Part shown: positions 8,949-16,017 of the stretch, piece after piece
Numbering within the stretch: position 1 is the first letter of the stretch
Layout: every line of letters begins with the position of its first letter
Assembly (NCBI RefSeq): GCF_002752355.1
Contig: NZ_MRAV01000008.1
Location: 248,001 to 312,000, forward strand
DNA: 64,000 nucleotides
Direction: 5' to 3'
From: Leucobacter sp. OLIS6
GTDB lineage: Bacteria > Actinomycetota > Actinomycetes > Actinomycetales > Microbacteriaceae
Position numbers and translations under genes: made by a program
The notes under the pieces: model-generated
Told to the model about the DNA's origin: nothing
The model's database searches: none
What the model saw: the letters and a program-made list of their open reading frames with translations, nothing else

Positions 8949-9687
8949 GTGGATCAGCCTGAATGAGCTGAACGTGAGGAGTTCTGCCTGCAACGAGTAG
9001 GTAAGCCTGGCGCCGCCGTCAGTGCGTTGATTCTTCTCCGTCAAAGATCACCTTTGACGCGTAGCCGCTTGCGGAAAAAGTCCACTGGCTGATCGTTTTC
9101 CATCTTCTAGTGGTTTGTGGACCGCGGTACGTCGCGATGTACTCGTCCACGCCGTCAGTTTGCGAAAGAGGAAGACGAAGATTCTCTGGGTCATAGAGAT
9201 TATCCTTGGCTAGGACCGTGCCAAGGCTCCTGCTTCCAACAGTTCCGTCGCGAAGCTTCCAAGTCAAGTGGACATCGCTTGCCGTAAAGTCCGATGTGTT
9301 CGCAAGTTGAACAAGAACAAAGGGCGAACCATCCGGGTCTGATCGTGATTCAGCATCGACATAGATGCTTGGCTTGGTGGCGAAAGAGAGCGCTTTGGTA
9401 GCCTCTCTGGCAGCAGTTTCACTGCTTGAAGAAGCGCGCCATGAGAACAGGGCAGCTGCAGCGGTCGCCAGAGCAGTTACTGCTGCGGCAAAAAGGGACA
9501 ATGTCTGAACGGAGAACCCGTTGCTCCAAACGTGACCAGCGAAAAAACCTAGCAGAGTCGTTGCTAATAGTGCTGATATTAGAAAAACACGGCGTATCCA
9601 CATGCTCATATTGTATTTGGTTTTCTGATCCGACAAGACCGGACCACGAGGGCGACTAGTTCAGTCCAGAATTAATGGTGTCTCTTC
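8942..9687. mobile_element. Lower-GC insert between 77-bp direct repeats, no integrase
   Basis: 746 bases between the two 77-bp repeats, visibly poorer in G+C than the roughly 70% surroundings and with runs such as gaaaaaac and agaaaaacac. It carries one convincing gene (minus strand, 9019-9609). I see no integrase, transposase, relaxase or terminal inverted repeat. The sequence right of the second repeat returns at once to the host style and continues to the next core gene, so the ancestral permease gene probably ended at the right-hand copy (stop at 9768-9770). The structure fits a minimal cis-mobilisable element or a relic of a larger island; a tandem duplication that trapped foreign DNA is the alternative. 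Confidence 0.6.
9019..9609 (-). CDS. Hypothetical membrane-anchored protein carried by the insert
   Basis: Not recognised. About 196 residues from ATG 9609; an in-frame TTG at 9636 would add nine. Two hydrophobic segments come first (about residues 5-25 and 32-58), followed by a Ser/Ala-rich linker and a soluble domain of about 130 residues with a beta-rich look (PFVLVQLANTSDFTASDVHLTWKL). Topology suggests both helices near the N-terminus with the soluble part on one side of the membrane. Codon use is far less GC-rich than the neighbours, a sign of recent transfer. No Shine-Dalgarno is obvious. As the sole cargo of the element, an immunity or defence role is conceivable but unsupported. Confidence 0.6.
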   Translation of the reverse strand: MSMWIRRVFLISALLATTLLGFFAGHVWSNGFSVQTLSLFAAAVTALATAAAALFSWRASSSSETAAREATKALSFATKPSIYVDAESRSDPDGSPFVLVQLANTSDFTASDVHLTWKLRDGTVGSRSLGTVLAKDNLYDPENLRLPLSQTDGVDEYIATYRGPQTTRRWKTISQWTFSASGYASKVIFDGEESTH

Positions 9688-9764
9688 ATCGCGGCGGTCG
9701 CCTGGGGCATCATCCAGGTGTGGGACGGCCCGTCCCTCCCGGCGCGCTGGGCGCGGCCGAACAC
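9688..9764. repeat. 77-bp direct repeat, right copy
   Basis: Perfect copy of 8865-8941. Read in the permease frame it ends WARPNT-Arg-stop, whereas the left copy ends WARPNT-Glu-stop. The sequence beyond it is ordinary high-GC host DNA leading to a promoter-like TACGCT at 9816-9821, so this is probably the original gene end. Confidence 0.95.
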
Positions 9765-9871
9765 GCGCTGAGGAACCCCGGTCGACCGGTCGGGCCGGCG
9801 CGTCGCCGGTTCCGATACGCTGAGCCCAGGACCGCGGCCACGCCCGCAGACACTTCGAAGGAGACGCGTCC

Positions 9872-10294
9872 ATGATCCGATTCCTGCTGGGACTGGCATC
9901 GAACCTGGTGCTCGCCGCGGTGGCGCTCATCGTCGCCTCGCTGGTCGTCGACGGCGTGCACCTGCATCTCGGCGGCTTCCTCGTCGCGGTCGGCGTGCTC
10001 GCGCTCGCTCAGGCGATCCTCGCGCCGTTCGTGTTCAACCTGGCCCGGCGCTATGCCTCCGCGGTGCTCGGCGGCATCGGGATCGTCTCGACGTTCCTCG
10101 CCCTCTGGATCGCGACGCTGTTCCGCGGCGGGATCACGATCGACGGCGTGACCGCGTGGATCGCCGCACCCATCATCGTCTGGGTGGTGACCGCGCTCGG
10201 CGGCTGGGTCATCATGGGCGTGATCGTCGAGCGGTGGCTGAAGCGCCGCGAAGAGGACCGGCTGCTCGATCGCCGGGAGGCGAAGCGCCGGTGA
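9872..10294 (+). CDS. Phage holin family (DUF/4TM) membrane protein
   Basis: 140-residue protein with four hydrophobic segments and a basic C-terminal tail (KRREEDRLLDRREAKRR). It resembles the small four-helix proteins annotated as phage holin family (Phage_holin_4-like) that are common in actinobacterial chromosomes and are not linked to prophages; no phage genes are present here. ATG 9872 has a strong AAGGAG nine bases upstream. The stop overlaps the GTG start of the downstream ABC ATPase, so it is co-translated with the exporter pair and may be an accessory membrane component, which is inference. Confidence 0.75.
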   Translation: MIRFLLGLASNLVLAAVALIVASLVVDGVHLHLGGFLVAVGVLALAQAILAPFVFNLARRYASAVLGGIGIVSTFLALWIATLFRGGITIDGVTAWIAAPIIVWVVTALGGWVIMGVIVERWLKRREEDRLLDRREAKRR

Positions 10295-10926
10295 TCTCCG
10301 CCGGCCTGGGCAGCGCGCTGCTCGTCGCGGAGCGCGCGTCGCTCGTCGTCGACGGCGCGACGCTGCTGCCCGAGACCTCGGTCGCGATCGACGCGGGGGA
10401 GTGCGTCGCCCTGCTCGGACCGAACGGTGCGGGCAAGACGACGCTGCTGCGGCTGTTCTCGGGCCGGGTGCGTCCGAGCAGCGGGCGCGTGCTGCTGCGC
10501 GGCAGGCCGATCGACGAGCGCGAGGCCGCGACCCGGCGGGCGATGGCGATGCTGATCGAGCCGCCCGCGCTCTACCCGGACCTCACGATCTCCGACCACC
10601 TCGCCCTGGTGACGGCGCTCTGGGACGATGCGGGGCCGGTCGAGGACGCGCTCGCGCGGTTCGAGCTCGGTGCGCTCCGCGACCGCTTCCCGCACGAGCT
10701 GTCGAGCGGGCAGCGGCAGCTCGTGCACCTGGCGCTGGTGTTCGCGCGGCCGGCGGAGATCCTGCTGCTCGACGAACCCGAGCAGCGCCTCGATGCGGAC
10801 CGCCGGGGGCTGCTCGCAGCCGCGATCCTCGAGGCCCGCGAACGCGGCACGGCGGTGGCCTGCGCCAGCCACGATCCGGCGCTCGTGGAGCGCGTCGCCG
10901 ACCGCCGGGTGCGGGTCGGAGGATGA
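10291..10926 (+). CDS. ABC transporter ATP-binding protein
   Basis: 211-residue ATPase subunit. Walker A GPNGAGKTT is at about residues 43-51, the signature is LSSGQRQLVHLAL, and Walker B is ILLLDEPEQRLD, followed by the switch His in CASHD. It is short and single-domain, as in exporters with separate permeases. The start is taken as GTG 10291 because it overlaps the previous stop codon (GTGA) and has GGGAGG upstream. The frame is open further upstream, but that part is only the antisense composition of the previous gene. Its stop overlaps the permease ATG. Confidence 0.9.
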   Translation: MISAGLGSALLVAERASLVVDGATLLPETSVAIDAGECVALLGPNGAGKTTLLRLFSGRVRPSSGRVLLRGRPIDEREAATRRAMAMLIEPPALYPDLTISDHLALVTALWDDAGPVEDALARFELGALRDRFPHELSSGQRQLVHLALVFARPAEILLLDEPEQRLDADRRGLLAAAILEARERGTAVACASHDPALVERVADRRVRVGG

Positions 10927-12455
10927 GCCCGCGCTCCGTTCCGGGCGGAGGGTCCCGTGCGCGTGCGCGCGCGATCCTCGCTCGCCGCGCGACGCGATCC
11001 TCGGACGACGGCGCCGTGTACCGCGCCTACCTCGTCGTGATGACTCTGCTGGTGGTCGTAGCGCCCGTACTGCGCGCCGCGACGCTCGCGCTCGCGGACG
11101 CGTGGCCGAGGCTCGGCAGCGCGGGGGCGGGCGTCGCCGGCGTCGCGGTCTGCGCGGTGCTCGTCGCTTGCGCGCTGCTCGGCGCGCAGCGGGGACCCGC
11201 CTCCGCGTCGCTGCCCGAGATCGACCTGGTGCTGTCGGGACCCGGGTCGCGGGCCCGATTGCTCGCCCCGACGGTGCTCCGCGCGTGCGCCGTGTCGGCC
11301 GCGCTGGGGGCCATCTGCGGCGGCATGTTCGGCATCGCGACCGCGCCTCCCGCCGCGTGGGCGCCCGCCATCGCGGTCGGGGGCGGGCTCGGCCTGTGCG
11401 CCGCGGCGGTGCTGCTCGCCGGGCAGGCCGGCCGCGGGGTCCGCGCCGCGCTCGCGACGGGCCTGGTGCTGCTCGGGGCGGGAGTCGCGCTGCTGCCGAA
11501 CGCTTGGATCTCCACGCTCGCAGTGGCAGCCGCCGCGCTCGGGTTCGCGTCGGTGGCTGCTGCGCCGGCGTTCGCCGCGCGGATCCCGCTGCGGACGCTG
11601 CGGGATCAGGCTGCTCGCTGGGAGGACGTCTCGATGCTCGCGCTCTCGGGCGACCCGGCGATCGCCGCGGCCCGGCTCGGGGCTCCCGTGAGAGTCGGGC
11701 GGCGCTGGCGCTGGCGGGTTCCGCGTCGCGCGGTTCCCGCGATCCTGCTCCGCGATCTCCGGGGTGCGCTGCGCGCTCCGGCGCGGAGCGTTCTCGGGGT
11801 GGTCGCGCTGATCGGCGCGGGCGCCGGACTCGCGCTCGTGACGGGCGGGCCGGGAGCACCCCTGGGCGCGGTCCCCGACGCGGAGTCGGCGGCGCTCGCC
11901 GGTGCGGGGCTGGGCGCGGGGCTCTACGCCGCACTGGGGCCGCTCTGCCGCGGCCTCGGAGCCGCCGCCGAGGGGATCGGAGGGCCCGGGCTGCTCCCGC
12001 TGCCCCCGGGCCGCCTGCTGGCCGCGCACGCGATCCTTCCGAGCGCGCTCGCGATCCTGCTGCCCGTGCTCGGTGCGATCATCGTCGGTGCCGCGGGCTG
12101 GAGCGGTGCCGGCGGTGCGGTCGGTGCCGAAGGCGCGGTCGGCATCGCCGGGCCGATCCTTCTCGCCGTCGTCGCACTGGCTGCGATGGGGCAGCAGCTG
12201 CGGATCCTCGCGGTGCTGAAGGGGCCGCTGCCTCAGCGCCTGCTGGCGCCGATCCCGACCCCGGCAGGCGACCTCTCGGCGCTGAACGTGCTCGTGTGGA
12301 CCTTCGACGGCCCCGTCTGCGCGGCCGTGATCGGCGCACTGCTGGCCGCGTTGACGGTGGGCGCCCCGCAGGCGCTCCTCCCGGTGTCGCTCCCGATCCT
12401 GCTCGGGCTCGGGTTCTGGATCCGGGCCCGGTACCGCACCGCGCGAGGGCGCTAG
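10923..12455 (+). CDS. Large ABC-associated membrane protein (DUF6297-like permease)
   Basis: 510-residue polytopic protein, Ala/Gly/Leu-rich with about ten to twelve hydrophobic stretches. ATG 10923 overlaps the ATPase stop codon (ATGA), making the two a coupled pair. The organisation (small ATPase plus one roughly 500-residue membrane protein) fits the actinobacterial DUF6297 type; I assign that only tentatively since no sharp motif is available. Two longer cytoplasmic segments (around RIPLRTLRDQAARWED and VRVGRRWRWRVPRRAVPAI) divide the protein into two halves. Substrate is unknown. Confidence 0.75.
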   Translation: MSPRSVPGGGSRARARAILARRATRSSDDGAVYRAYLVVMTLLVVVAPVLRAATLALADAWPRLGSAGAGVAGVAVCAVLVACALLGAQRGPASASLPEIDLVLSGPGSRARLLAPTVLRACAVSAALGAICGGMFGIATAPPAAWAPAIAVGGGLGLCAAAVLLAGQAGRGVRAALATGLVLLGAGVALLPNAWISTLAVAAAALGFASVAAAPAFAARIPLRTLRDQAARWEDVSMLALSGDPAIAAARLGAPVRVGRRWRWRVPRRAVPAILLRDLRGALRAPARSVLGVVALIGAGAGLALVTGGPGAPLGAVPDAESAALAGAGLGAGLYAALGPLCRGLGAAAEGIGGPGLLPLPPGRLLAAHAILPSALAILLPVLGAIIVGAAGWSGAGGAVGAEGAVGIAGPILLAVVALAAMGQQLRILAVLKGPLPQRLLAPIPTPAGDLSALNVLVWTFDGPVCAAVIGALLAALTVGAPQALLPVSLPILLGLGFWIRARYRTARGR

Positions 12456-12465
12456 TCCCGGTGCG

Positions 12466-12485
12466 GCCGGCCGGTTCCGGCCGGC
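12466..12485. terminator. Palindromic hairpin between convergent genes
   Basis: Nine-base arms (gccggccgg and ccggccggc) around tt, placed in the 34-base gap between the ABC permease stop and the metallo-hydrolase stop. It can serve both strands. There is no T-run, so a factor-independent role is uncertain. Confidence 0.5.
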
Positions 12486-12489
12486 GGCG

Positions 12490-13176
12490 CTAGAGCTCCA
12501 GGCGCGCGGCTCCGGCGTCACCGAGCCGGGGGAACGCCAGGAGTTCGCCCCCGGTGGTCGCGAGCGCCTCGCGCACCCGCTGCTCGAACAGGGCCAGGCC
12601 GGGGCCGGACAGCATGCCGTCGTGGGTCAGGAACACACGGCGCGGCGCGTTCGCCAGCACGAAGTCCATCACGTCGCCGATCGTCGACCAGGGCGAGCCG
12701 ATCGGCACGCCGAGCACGTCCGCGCGGAAGGGCGGTCGCGCGAGCGAGTCGCCGCCGTAGGCGAGCGAGCCGTTCACCCGAACCCCGATGTTGTCGATGA
12801 CGGGGATGCTCGCGTGCAGCACTTCGTGCCGATGCCCGTAGAAGTCGAGCTCGAAACGGCCTGCGGTTGCCGAATCGCCCTCGTGCACCACCACGGCGTC
12901 GGGGATCCCCGCGGCCCGCAGCGCCTCGGCGGTCGCACGGGTCGTGAAGACGCCAGCGCCGGGTGCGGCGGTACGGATCGCGGCCAGGTTCGGCGCGGAC
13001 CAGTGATCGCCGTGCTCGTGGGTGATCACGACGCCCGCGATGGTCGACTCGGCTGAAACCGCGTCGATCGCCGCAGCGAGCTCGGCCTCGGTCGTGAAGG
13101 ACCCGGGATCGATGAAGAGGGCGTGACCCTCGTGCTCGAGCACCAGGCCGGCATGGGAGAGACGGAATCCGCGCAT
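12490..13176 (-). CDS. MBL-fold metal-dependent hydrolase (UlaG-like)
   Basis: 228-residue metallo-beta-lactamase-fold hydrolase. The zinc motif THEHGDHW (HxHxDH) lies at about residues 52-59; further ligands are the His in FYGHRHEVLH and the Asp in AYGGDS, with LTHDG near the end. The compact single-domain form resembles UlaG/RomA-type lactonase-like enzymes. The N-terminal HAGLVLEHEGHALFIDPG strand is typical. It stands alone, convergent with the ABC operon. The natural substrate is unknown. Confidence 0.88.
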   Translation of the reverse strand: MRGFRLSHAGLVLEHEGHALFIDPGSFTTEAELAAAIDAVSAESTIAGVVITHEHGDHWSAPNLAAIRTAAPGAGVFTTRATAEALRAAGIPDAVVVHEGDSATAGRFELDFYGHRHEVLHASIPVIDNIGVRVNGSLAYGGDSLARPPFRADVLGVPIGSPWSTIGDVMDFVLANAPRRVFLTHDGMLSGPGLALFEQRVREALATTGGELLAFPRLGDAGAARLEL

Positions 13177-13399
13177 GCCGTGATCCTAGACCCGGGGGAT
13201 GCGTGTGAGCCAAGGGCCCGTCGGGCTTCGGGCGGGTCATGCAGCCGGGCACGACCGGGCGCGGCCGGGCTCGCAAAAATGGCGGAATCACGGGCGACGC
13301 GCCGTGGAACACGGCCCGATTTGTGGCGCTTTGAATCCGTGTGTCAGAATATACGAGTTGCCGCGGCACGGGGGAAGCCCCGGGAAGCGCAACCAGCTC

Positions 13400-13472
13400 G
13401 GCCCCATCGTATAGCGGCCTAGTACGCCGCCCTCTCACGGCGGTAACGCGGGTTCGAATCCCGCTGGGGTCA
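13400..13472 (+). tRNA. tRNA-Glu (anticodon CTC)
   Basis: Clover-leaf tRNA. The acceptor stem is ggcccca pairing with tggggtc (one G-T pair). The anticodon stem ccgcc/ggcgg holds the loop CTCTCAC, with anticodon CTC at 13434-13436. The T-arm is gcggg-ttcgaat-cccgc. The discriminator base is A at 13472, followed by cc. A promoter-like TTGTGG (13321) and CAGAAT (13345) lie upstream with 18-base spacing, which is weak evidence. A long terminator hairpin follows directly. Confidence 0.96.
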
Positions 13473-13479
13473 CCGAGAA

Positions 13480-13511
13480 ACGAAAGCCTCGCCTTCGGGC
13501 GAGGCTTTCGT
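13480..13511 (+). terminator. Rho-independent terminator after tRNA-Glu
   Basis: 14-bp perfect stem (acgaaagcctcgcc pairing with ggcgaggctttcgt) closed by a stable TTCG tetraloop, followed by tgtttct. It starts seven bases after the tRNA 3' end. Confidence 0.9.
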
Positions 13512-13683
13512 TGTTTCTGCGTGTGCTCGTGTTCGGGGGTGCGGCATTCATCGGGGCCTGAGCCTGCCCCTGCTGTGGGGCCCGGCCCTGGTGTCTGCCG
13601 CTGTGCGGCGCTGCCCCGGTCGGGCGGTGCTCGGTTGCGTCCCCCTTTCGAAGCCGAGGCCGAAGCCGAGCCCCCCCCCGGAA

Positions 13684-13723
13684 ACACCGCAGGGGACGTC
13701 CGAACGGACGTCCCCTGCGGTGT
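13684..13723 (-). terminator. Long terminator hairpin downstream of the UPF0114 gene
   Basis: Perfect inverted repeat of about 18 bp with a gaac loop, 15 bases beyond the stop of the minus-strand UPF0114 gene. A run of nine C (13672-13680) follows on the left. Between this and the tRNA terminator (13512-13683) I see only GC-rich, low-complexity spacer. Confidence 0.8.
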
Positions 13724-13738
13724 GATTCGATCCCGCAG

Positions 13739-14578
13739 CTAGCCGATGCGCTGCGCGCCCTCGGGCAGCACGGTGCCCGCCGGCACGCGCACCGTCACGT
13801 ATCCGTCGGCGTCGACTGCGTCCGCGGCCACAGCGGCGCCGGCCGGAGCCGGGGCAGCCGCTGCATCGGCGAGTCCCGCGGGTGCGACCGCGTATGCGAG
13901 GACCGGCGCGGGCGCGTGCGCGGGGGCGTGCGCCTTCGCGGGCTCGGCGTGGTGGCTCATCTTGTCGATCCAGGCGAGCGCGAGCGCCGACACGATGAAG
14001 GCGAGGTGGATGATGACCTCCCACATCACGCCGTCGTTCGAGTAGATGACGTTCTTGCCGTTCTTCACGAGACCACCGTCCATGCGTCCGACCTCGATGA
14101 AGGTCTTGAGCAGGTGGATCGACGAGATCGAGATGATCGAGATGGCGAGCTTGACCTTGAGCAGGTTCGCGTTGACGTGCGACAGCCAGTCGGGCTCATC
14201 GTGGTGGCCGTCGACGCGGATCTTCGACACGAAGGTCTCGTAGCCGCCGATGATCACCATGATGAGCAGGTTCGCGATCATGACGATGTCGATGAGCGCG
14301 AGCACGCTCAGCATGACCTCGGTCTCGGTGAACTTGCCCTTGATCACCGACTTCTCGATGAGGTGCCACAGCTCGACGAAGAACAGCACCACGTACACCG
14401 CCTGGGCGATGATGAGGCCCAGGTAGAGCGGAGCCTGGAGCCAGCGGCTCGCGAAGATGAAGCCCGCGAGCGTACGGGAGGCGGCCCCGGGGCCGCGCGC
14501 ACCGGAGCGCTCGATCGGGGTCTGAACGGGGCGGGAGCTCACGGGGATCCTCTCGTCGGGTCTGGACATGCGCGGCAT
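13739..14578 (-). CDS. UPF0114 (YqhA-type) family membrane protein
   Basis: 279-residue inner-membrane protein. The core (about residues 30-200) has four helices and the family-typical stretches FFVELWHLIEK, IGGYETFVSKI and DWLSHVNANLLKVKL, as in UPF0114/YqhA. A C-terminal Ala/Pro/His-rich tail of about 75 residues makes it longer than the usual 160-190, ending in a small folded-looking piece (DGYVTVRVPAGTVLPEG). ATG 14578 is chosen; ATG 14569 three codons later is possible, and neither has a clear ribosome site. It is divergent from terC and shares its regulatory region. Molecular function is unknown. Confidence 0.85.
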   Translation of the reverse strand: MPRMSRPDERIPVSSRPVQTPIERSGARGPGAASRTLAGFIFASRWLQAPLYLGLIIAQAVYVVLFFVELWHLIEKSVIKGKFTETEVMLSVLALIDIVMIANLLIMVIIGGYETFVSKIRVDGHHDEPDWLSHVNANLLKVKLAISIISISSIHLLKTFIEVGRMDGGLVKNGKNVIYSNDGVMWEVIIHLAFIVSALALAWIDKMSHHAEPAKAHAPAHAPAPVLAYAVAPAGLADAAAAPAPAGAAVAADAVDADGYVTVRVPAGTVLPEGAQRIG

Positions 14579-14610
14579 ATCGTATCGGAGCCGCCTGCGT
14601 GCGGACCCGC

Positions 14611-14616
14611 TACACT
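14611..14616 (+). promoter_or_regulatory. -10 element of the terC leader
   Basis: TACACT, matching TAnnnT, about six bases before the first riboswitch nucleotides. A convincing -35 box is not seen. Confidence 0.5.
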
Positions 14617-14621
14617 GGTGC

Positions 14622-14740
14622 GCAGCGAAGGGGAGTATTCCGTTTCGCTCGTATCGTCAATACGCCGGGCGCCGTCGCCCGGCCGGTACGGGCGCGATGC
14701 GATCCGACAGGGTCGCACCGGGAAGAGACTTTCGGCCGTT
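14622..14740 (+). ncRNA. yybP-ykoY family riboswitch (Mn2+ sensor) upstream of terC
   Basis: The leader of terC carries the family's conserved elements. GGGGAGTA is at 14630-14637; P1 pairs CGAAGG (14626-14631) with CTTTCG (14729-14734) inside the conserved GAGAC-T-TT segment; two internal hairpins are CGTAT/ATACG (14650-14664) and CCGGGCG/CGCCCGG (14665-14682). Known members bind Mn2+ and often control TerC/Alx or MntP-like exporters. The ribosome site GAAGGGA of terC lies about 25 bases past P1, so control of translation is more likely than termination, which is inference. Confidence 0.8.
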
Positions 14741-14772
14741 CCGCGCACCCGCGCACGCCCGAAGGGAATTCA

Positions 14773-15795
14773 TTGACCACCGCACTTCCGCTCTGGTTCG
14801 AGATCGGCTCCATGGTCGTCCTCGTCGCGATCCTGCTCGTCGACCTCCTGATGATCATCAAGCGCCCGCACGTCCCCTCGATGCGCGAGGCCAGCATCTG
14901 GGTCGGCGTCTACGTGCTGCTGGCGCTGCTGTTCGCCGGATCCCTGTTCCTGCTGGGCGACGCCCAGCACGGCAGCGAGTTCCTCGCCGGCTGGCTGACC
15001 GAGTACAGCCTCTCGATCGATAATCTGTTCGTGTTCGTGCTGATCCTCGGCCGCTTCGCGGTGCCGCACGCCTACCAGCAGCGCGCGCTCATGATCGGCA
15101 TCGTGCTCGCGCTCATCTTCCGAGGACTGTTCATCCTCGCGGGCGCGGCGATCATCGAGCGCTTCATCGCGGTGTTCTTCATCTTCGGTCTGTGGCTCAT
15201 CTGGACGGCCTGGCAGCAGGTCAAGCCGGGAGCCCATGAGGAGGAGGGCGACAGCTGGATCATCCGCCAGGTGAAGAAGGTGATGCCGTTCAGCGACCAC
15301 TACGACGGCGGCAAGCTGCGCACCACGGTCGACGGCAAGCGCATGTTCACCCCGTTCCTGCTGGTGCTGATCTCGCTCGGCGCGACCGACCTGCTCTTCG
15401 CCCTCGACTCGATCCCCGCGATCTTCGGCATCACGCAGAGCCCGTTCATCGCGTTCACGGCGAACGTGTTCGCCCTGATGGGCCTGCGCCAGCTCTACTT
15501 CCTGCTCGGCGGCCTGCTCGAGCGCCTCGAGTACCTCAAGTACGGTATCGCCGCGATCCTCGCGTTCATCGGCGTGAAGCTGATCCTGCACGCGCTGCAC
15601 GAGAACGAACTGCCGTTCATCAACGGCGGCGAGCACGTGCCGGTGCCCGACATCGACACGTGGACCTCGCTCGGCTTCATCGTCGCGGCGATGGCGATCG
15701 CGACGATCGCGAGCGTCGTCAAGGTGCGGCGCGAAGCGGCGGCGGGCGGAGAGAAGCTCCACCTCGGCGCTGCGGAACCGCACGAGAAGCCGTAA
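14773..15795 (+). CDS. TerC family integral membrane protein (probable Mn2+ exporter)
   Basis: 340-residue membrane protein with about nine helices. Hallmarks of TerC/Alx are seen: SIDNLFVFVLILGRF near the front and LGATDLLFALDSIPAIFGIT in the second half, both carrying the membrane-embedded acidic residues, plus the connecting loop SFxDHYDGGKL-like DHYDGGKLRTTVDGKRMFTP. The best start is TTG 14773, eight bases after GAAGGGA; the upstream open frame is the riboswitch. TerC proteins of this type relieve manganese stress, consistent with the Mn2+ riboswitch in the leader. Confidence 0.93.
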   Translation: MTTALPLWFEIGSMVVLVAILLVDLLMIIKRPHVPSMREASIWVGVYVLLALLFAGSLFLLGDAQHGSEFLAGWLTEYSLSIDNLFVFVLILGRFAVPHAYQQRALMIGIVLALIFRGLFILAGAAIIERFIAVFFIFGLWLIWTAWQQVKPGAHEEEGDSWIIRQVKKVMPFSDHYDGGKLRTTVDGKRMFTPFLLVLISLGATDLLFALDSIPAIFGITQSPFIAFTANVFALMGLRQLYFLLGGLLERLEYLKYGIAAILAFIGVKLILHALHENELPFINGGEHVPVPDIDTWTSLGFIVAAMAIATIASVVKVRREAAAGGEKLHLGAAEPHEKP

Positions 15796-15818
15796 CCGGC
15801 GAGCGACGGCACCCGGCT

Positions 15819-15856
15819 CTCGGGAGCCCGCGCTGACCACCGCGCGGGCTCCCGAG
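15819..15856 (+). terminator. Terminator hairpin after terC
   Basis: Perfect 15-bp stem (15819-15833 with 15842-15856) and an eight-base loop, 23 bases after the terC stop. Its right arm runs straight into the promoter of the leu leader. Confidence 0.8.
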
Positions 15857-15859
15857 TGG

Positions 15860-15865
15860 TAAGCT
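15860..15865 (+). promoter_or_regulatory. -10 element for the leu leader transcript
   Basis: TAAGCT seven bases before the ATG of the leader peptide. The start of transcription should fall on or next to that ATG, so the leader peptide would be translated from a leaderless end. No good -35 is visible; that region is occupied by the terC terminator. Confidence 0.5.
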
Positions 15866-15872
15866 GACCGGC

Positions 15873-15917
15873 ATGCGTTCACGGCAGCTGCTTCTTCCGT
15901 GCCGCGACGGGGCCTAA
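15873..15917 (+). CDS. Leucine leader peptide (LeuL-type)
   Basis: 14-codon open frame [14 protein letters not shown] with three consecutive Leu codons (15888-15896), ending in TAA at 15915-15917. It lies directly after a -10 box and 100 bases ahead of leuC. Its last codons form the left arm of an 11-bp perfect hairpin. A leucine run in front of leucine-biosynthesis genes, with a hairpin starting six bases later, is the layout of ribosome-mediated attenuation. The peptide itself would have no function beyond sensing charged tRNA-Leu. Confidence 0.8.
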   Translation: MRSRQLLLPCRDGA

Positions 15918-15939
15918 CCATCGGTCATCCCCGTCGCGG
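15902..15939 (+). promoter_or_regulatory. Attenuator hairpin of the leuCD operon
   Basis: 11-bp perfect stem (15902-15912 with 15929-15939) and a 16-base loop that contains the stop codon of the leader peptide. A ribosome stalled on the Leu codons would cover the base of the left arm and keep it open; one that finishes would release it. No T-run follows, so the effector step may be factor-dependent termination or occlusion of the leuC start region rather than intrinsic termination. Confidence 0.65.
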
Positions 15940-16017
15940 AGTTCTGGCATGGCCGAAACACCGAACCCCGCGCAGCAGCACCGCATGTCAGCGCAATCGA
16001 AGCGGAGAAGCAGACAT

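Noticed and set aside
9426-9659. Short plus-strand frame inside the low-GC insert
   Set aside because: It overlaps the membrane protein gene on the other strand, has no domain or ribosome site, and its basic sequence looks like an antisense shadow.
9872-10294. Prophage suggested by the holin-family name
   Set aside because: No endolysin, structural or integrase genes are near. Chromosomal proteins of this family are common, and this one is coupled to an ABC exporter.
15949-16017. Longer N-terminus for LeuC starting at ATG 15949
   Set aside because: There is no ribosome site, the added residues are not part of the family, and ATG 16018 has GGAGAAG at ideal spacing. The region is better explained as the leader after the attenuator.
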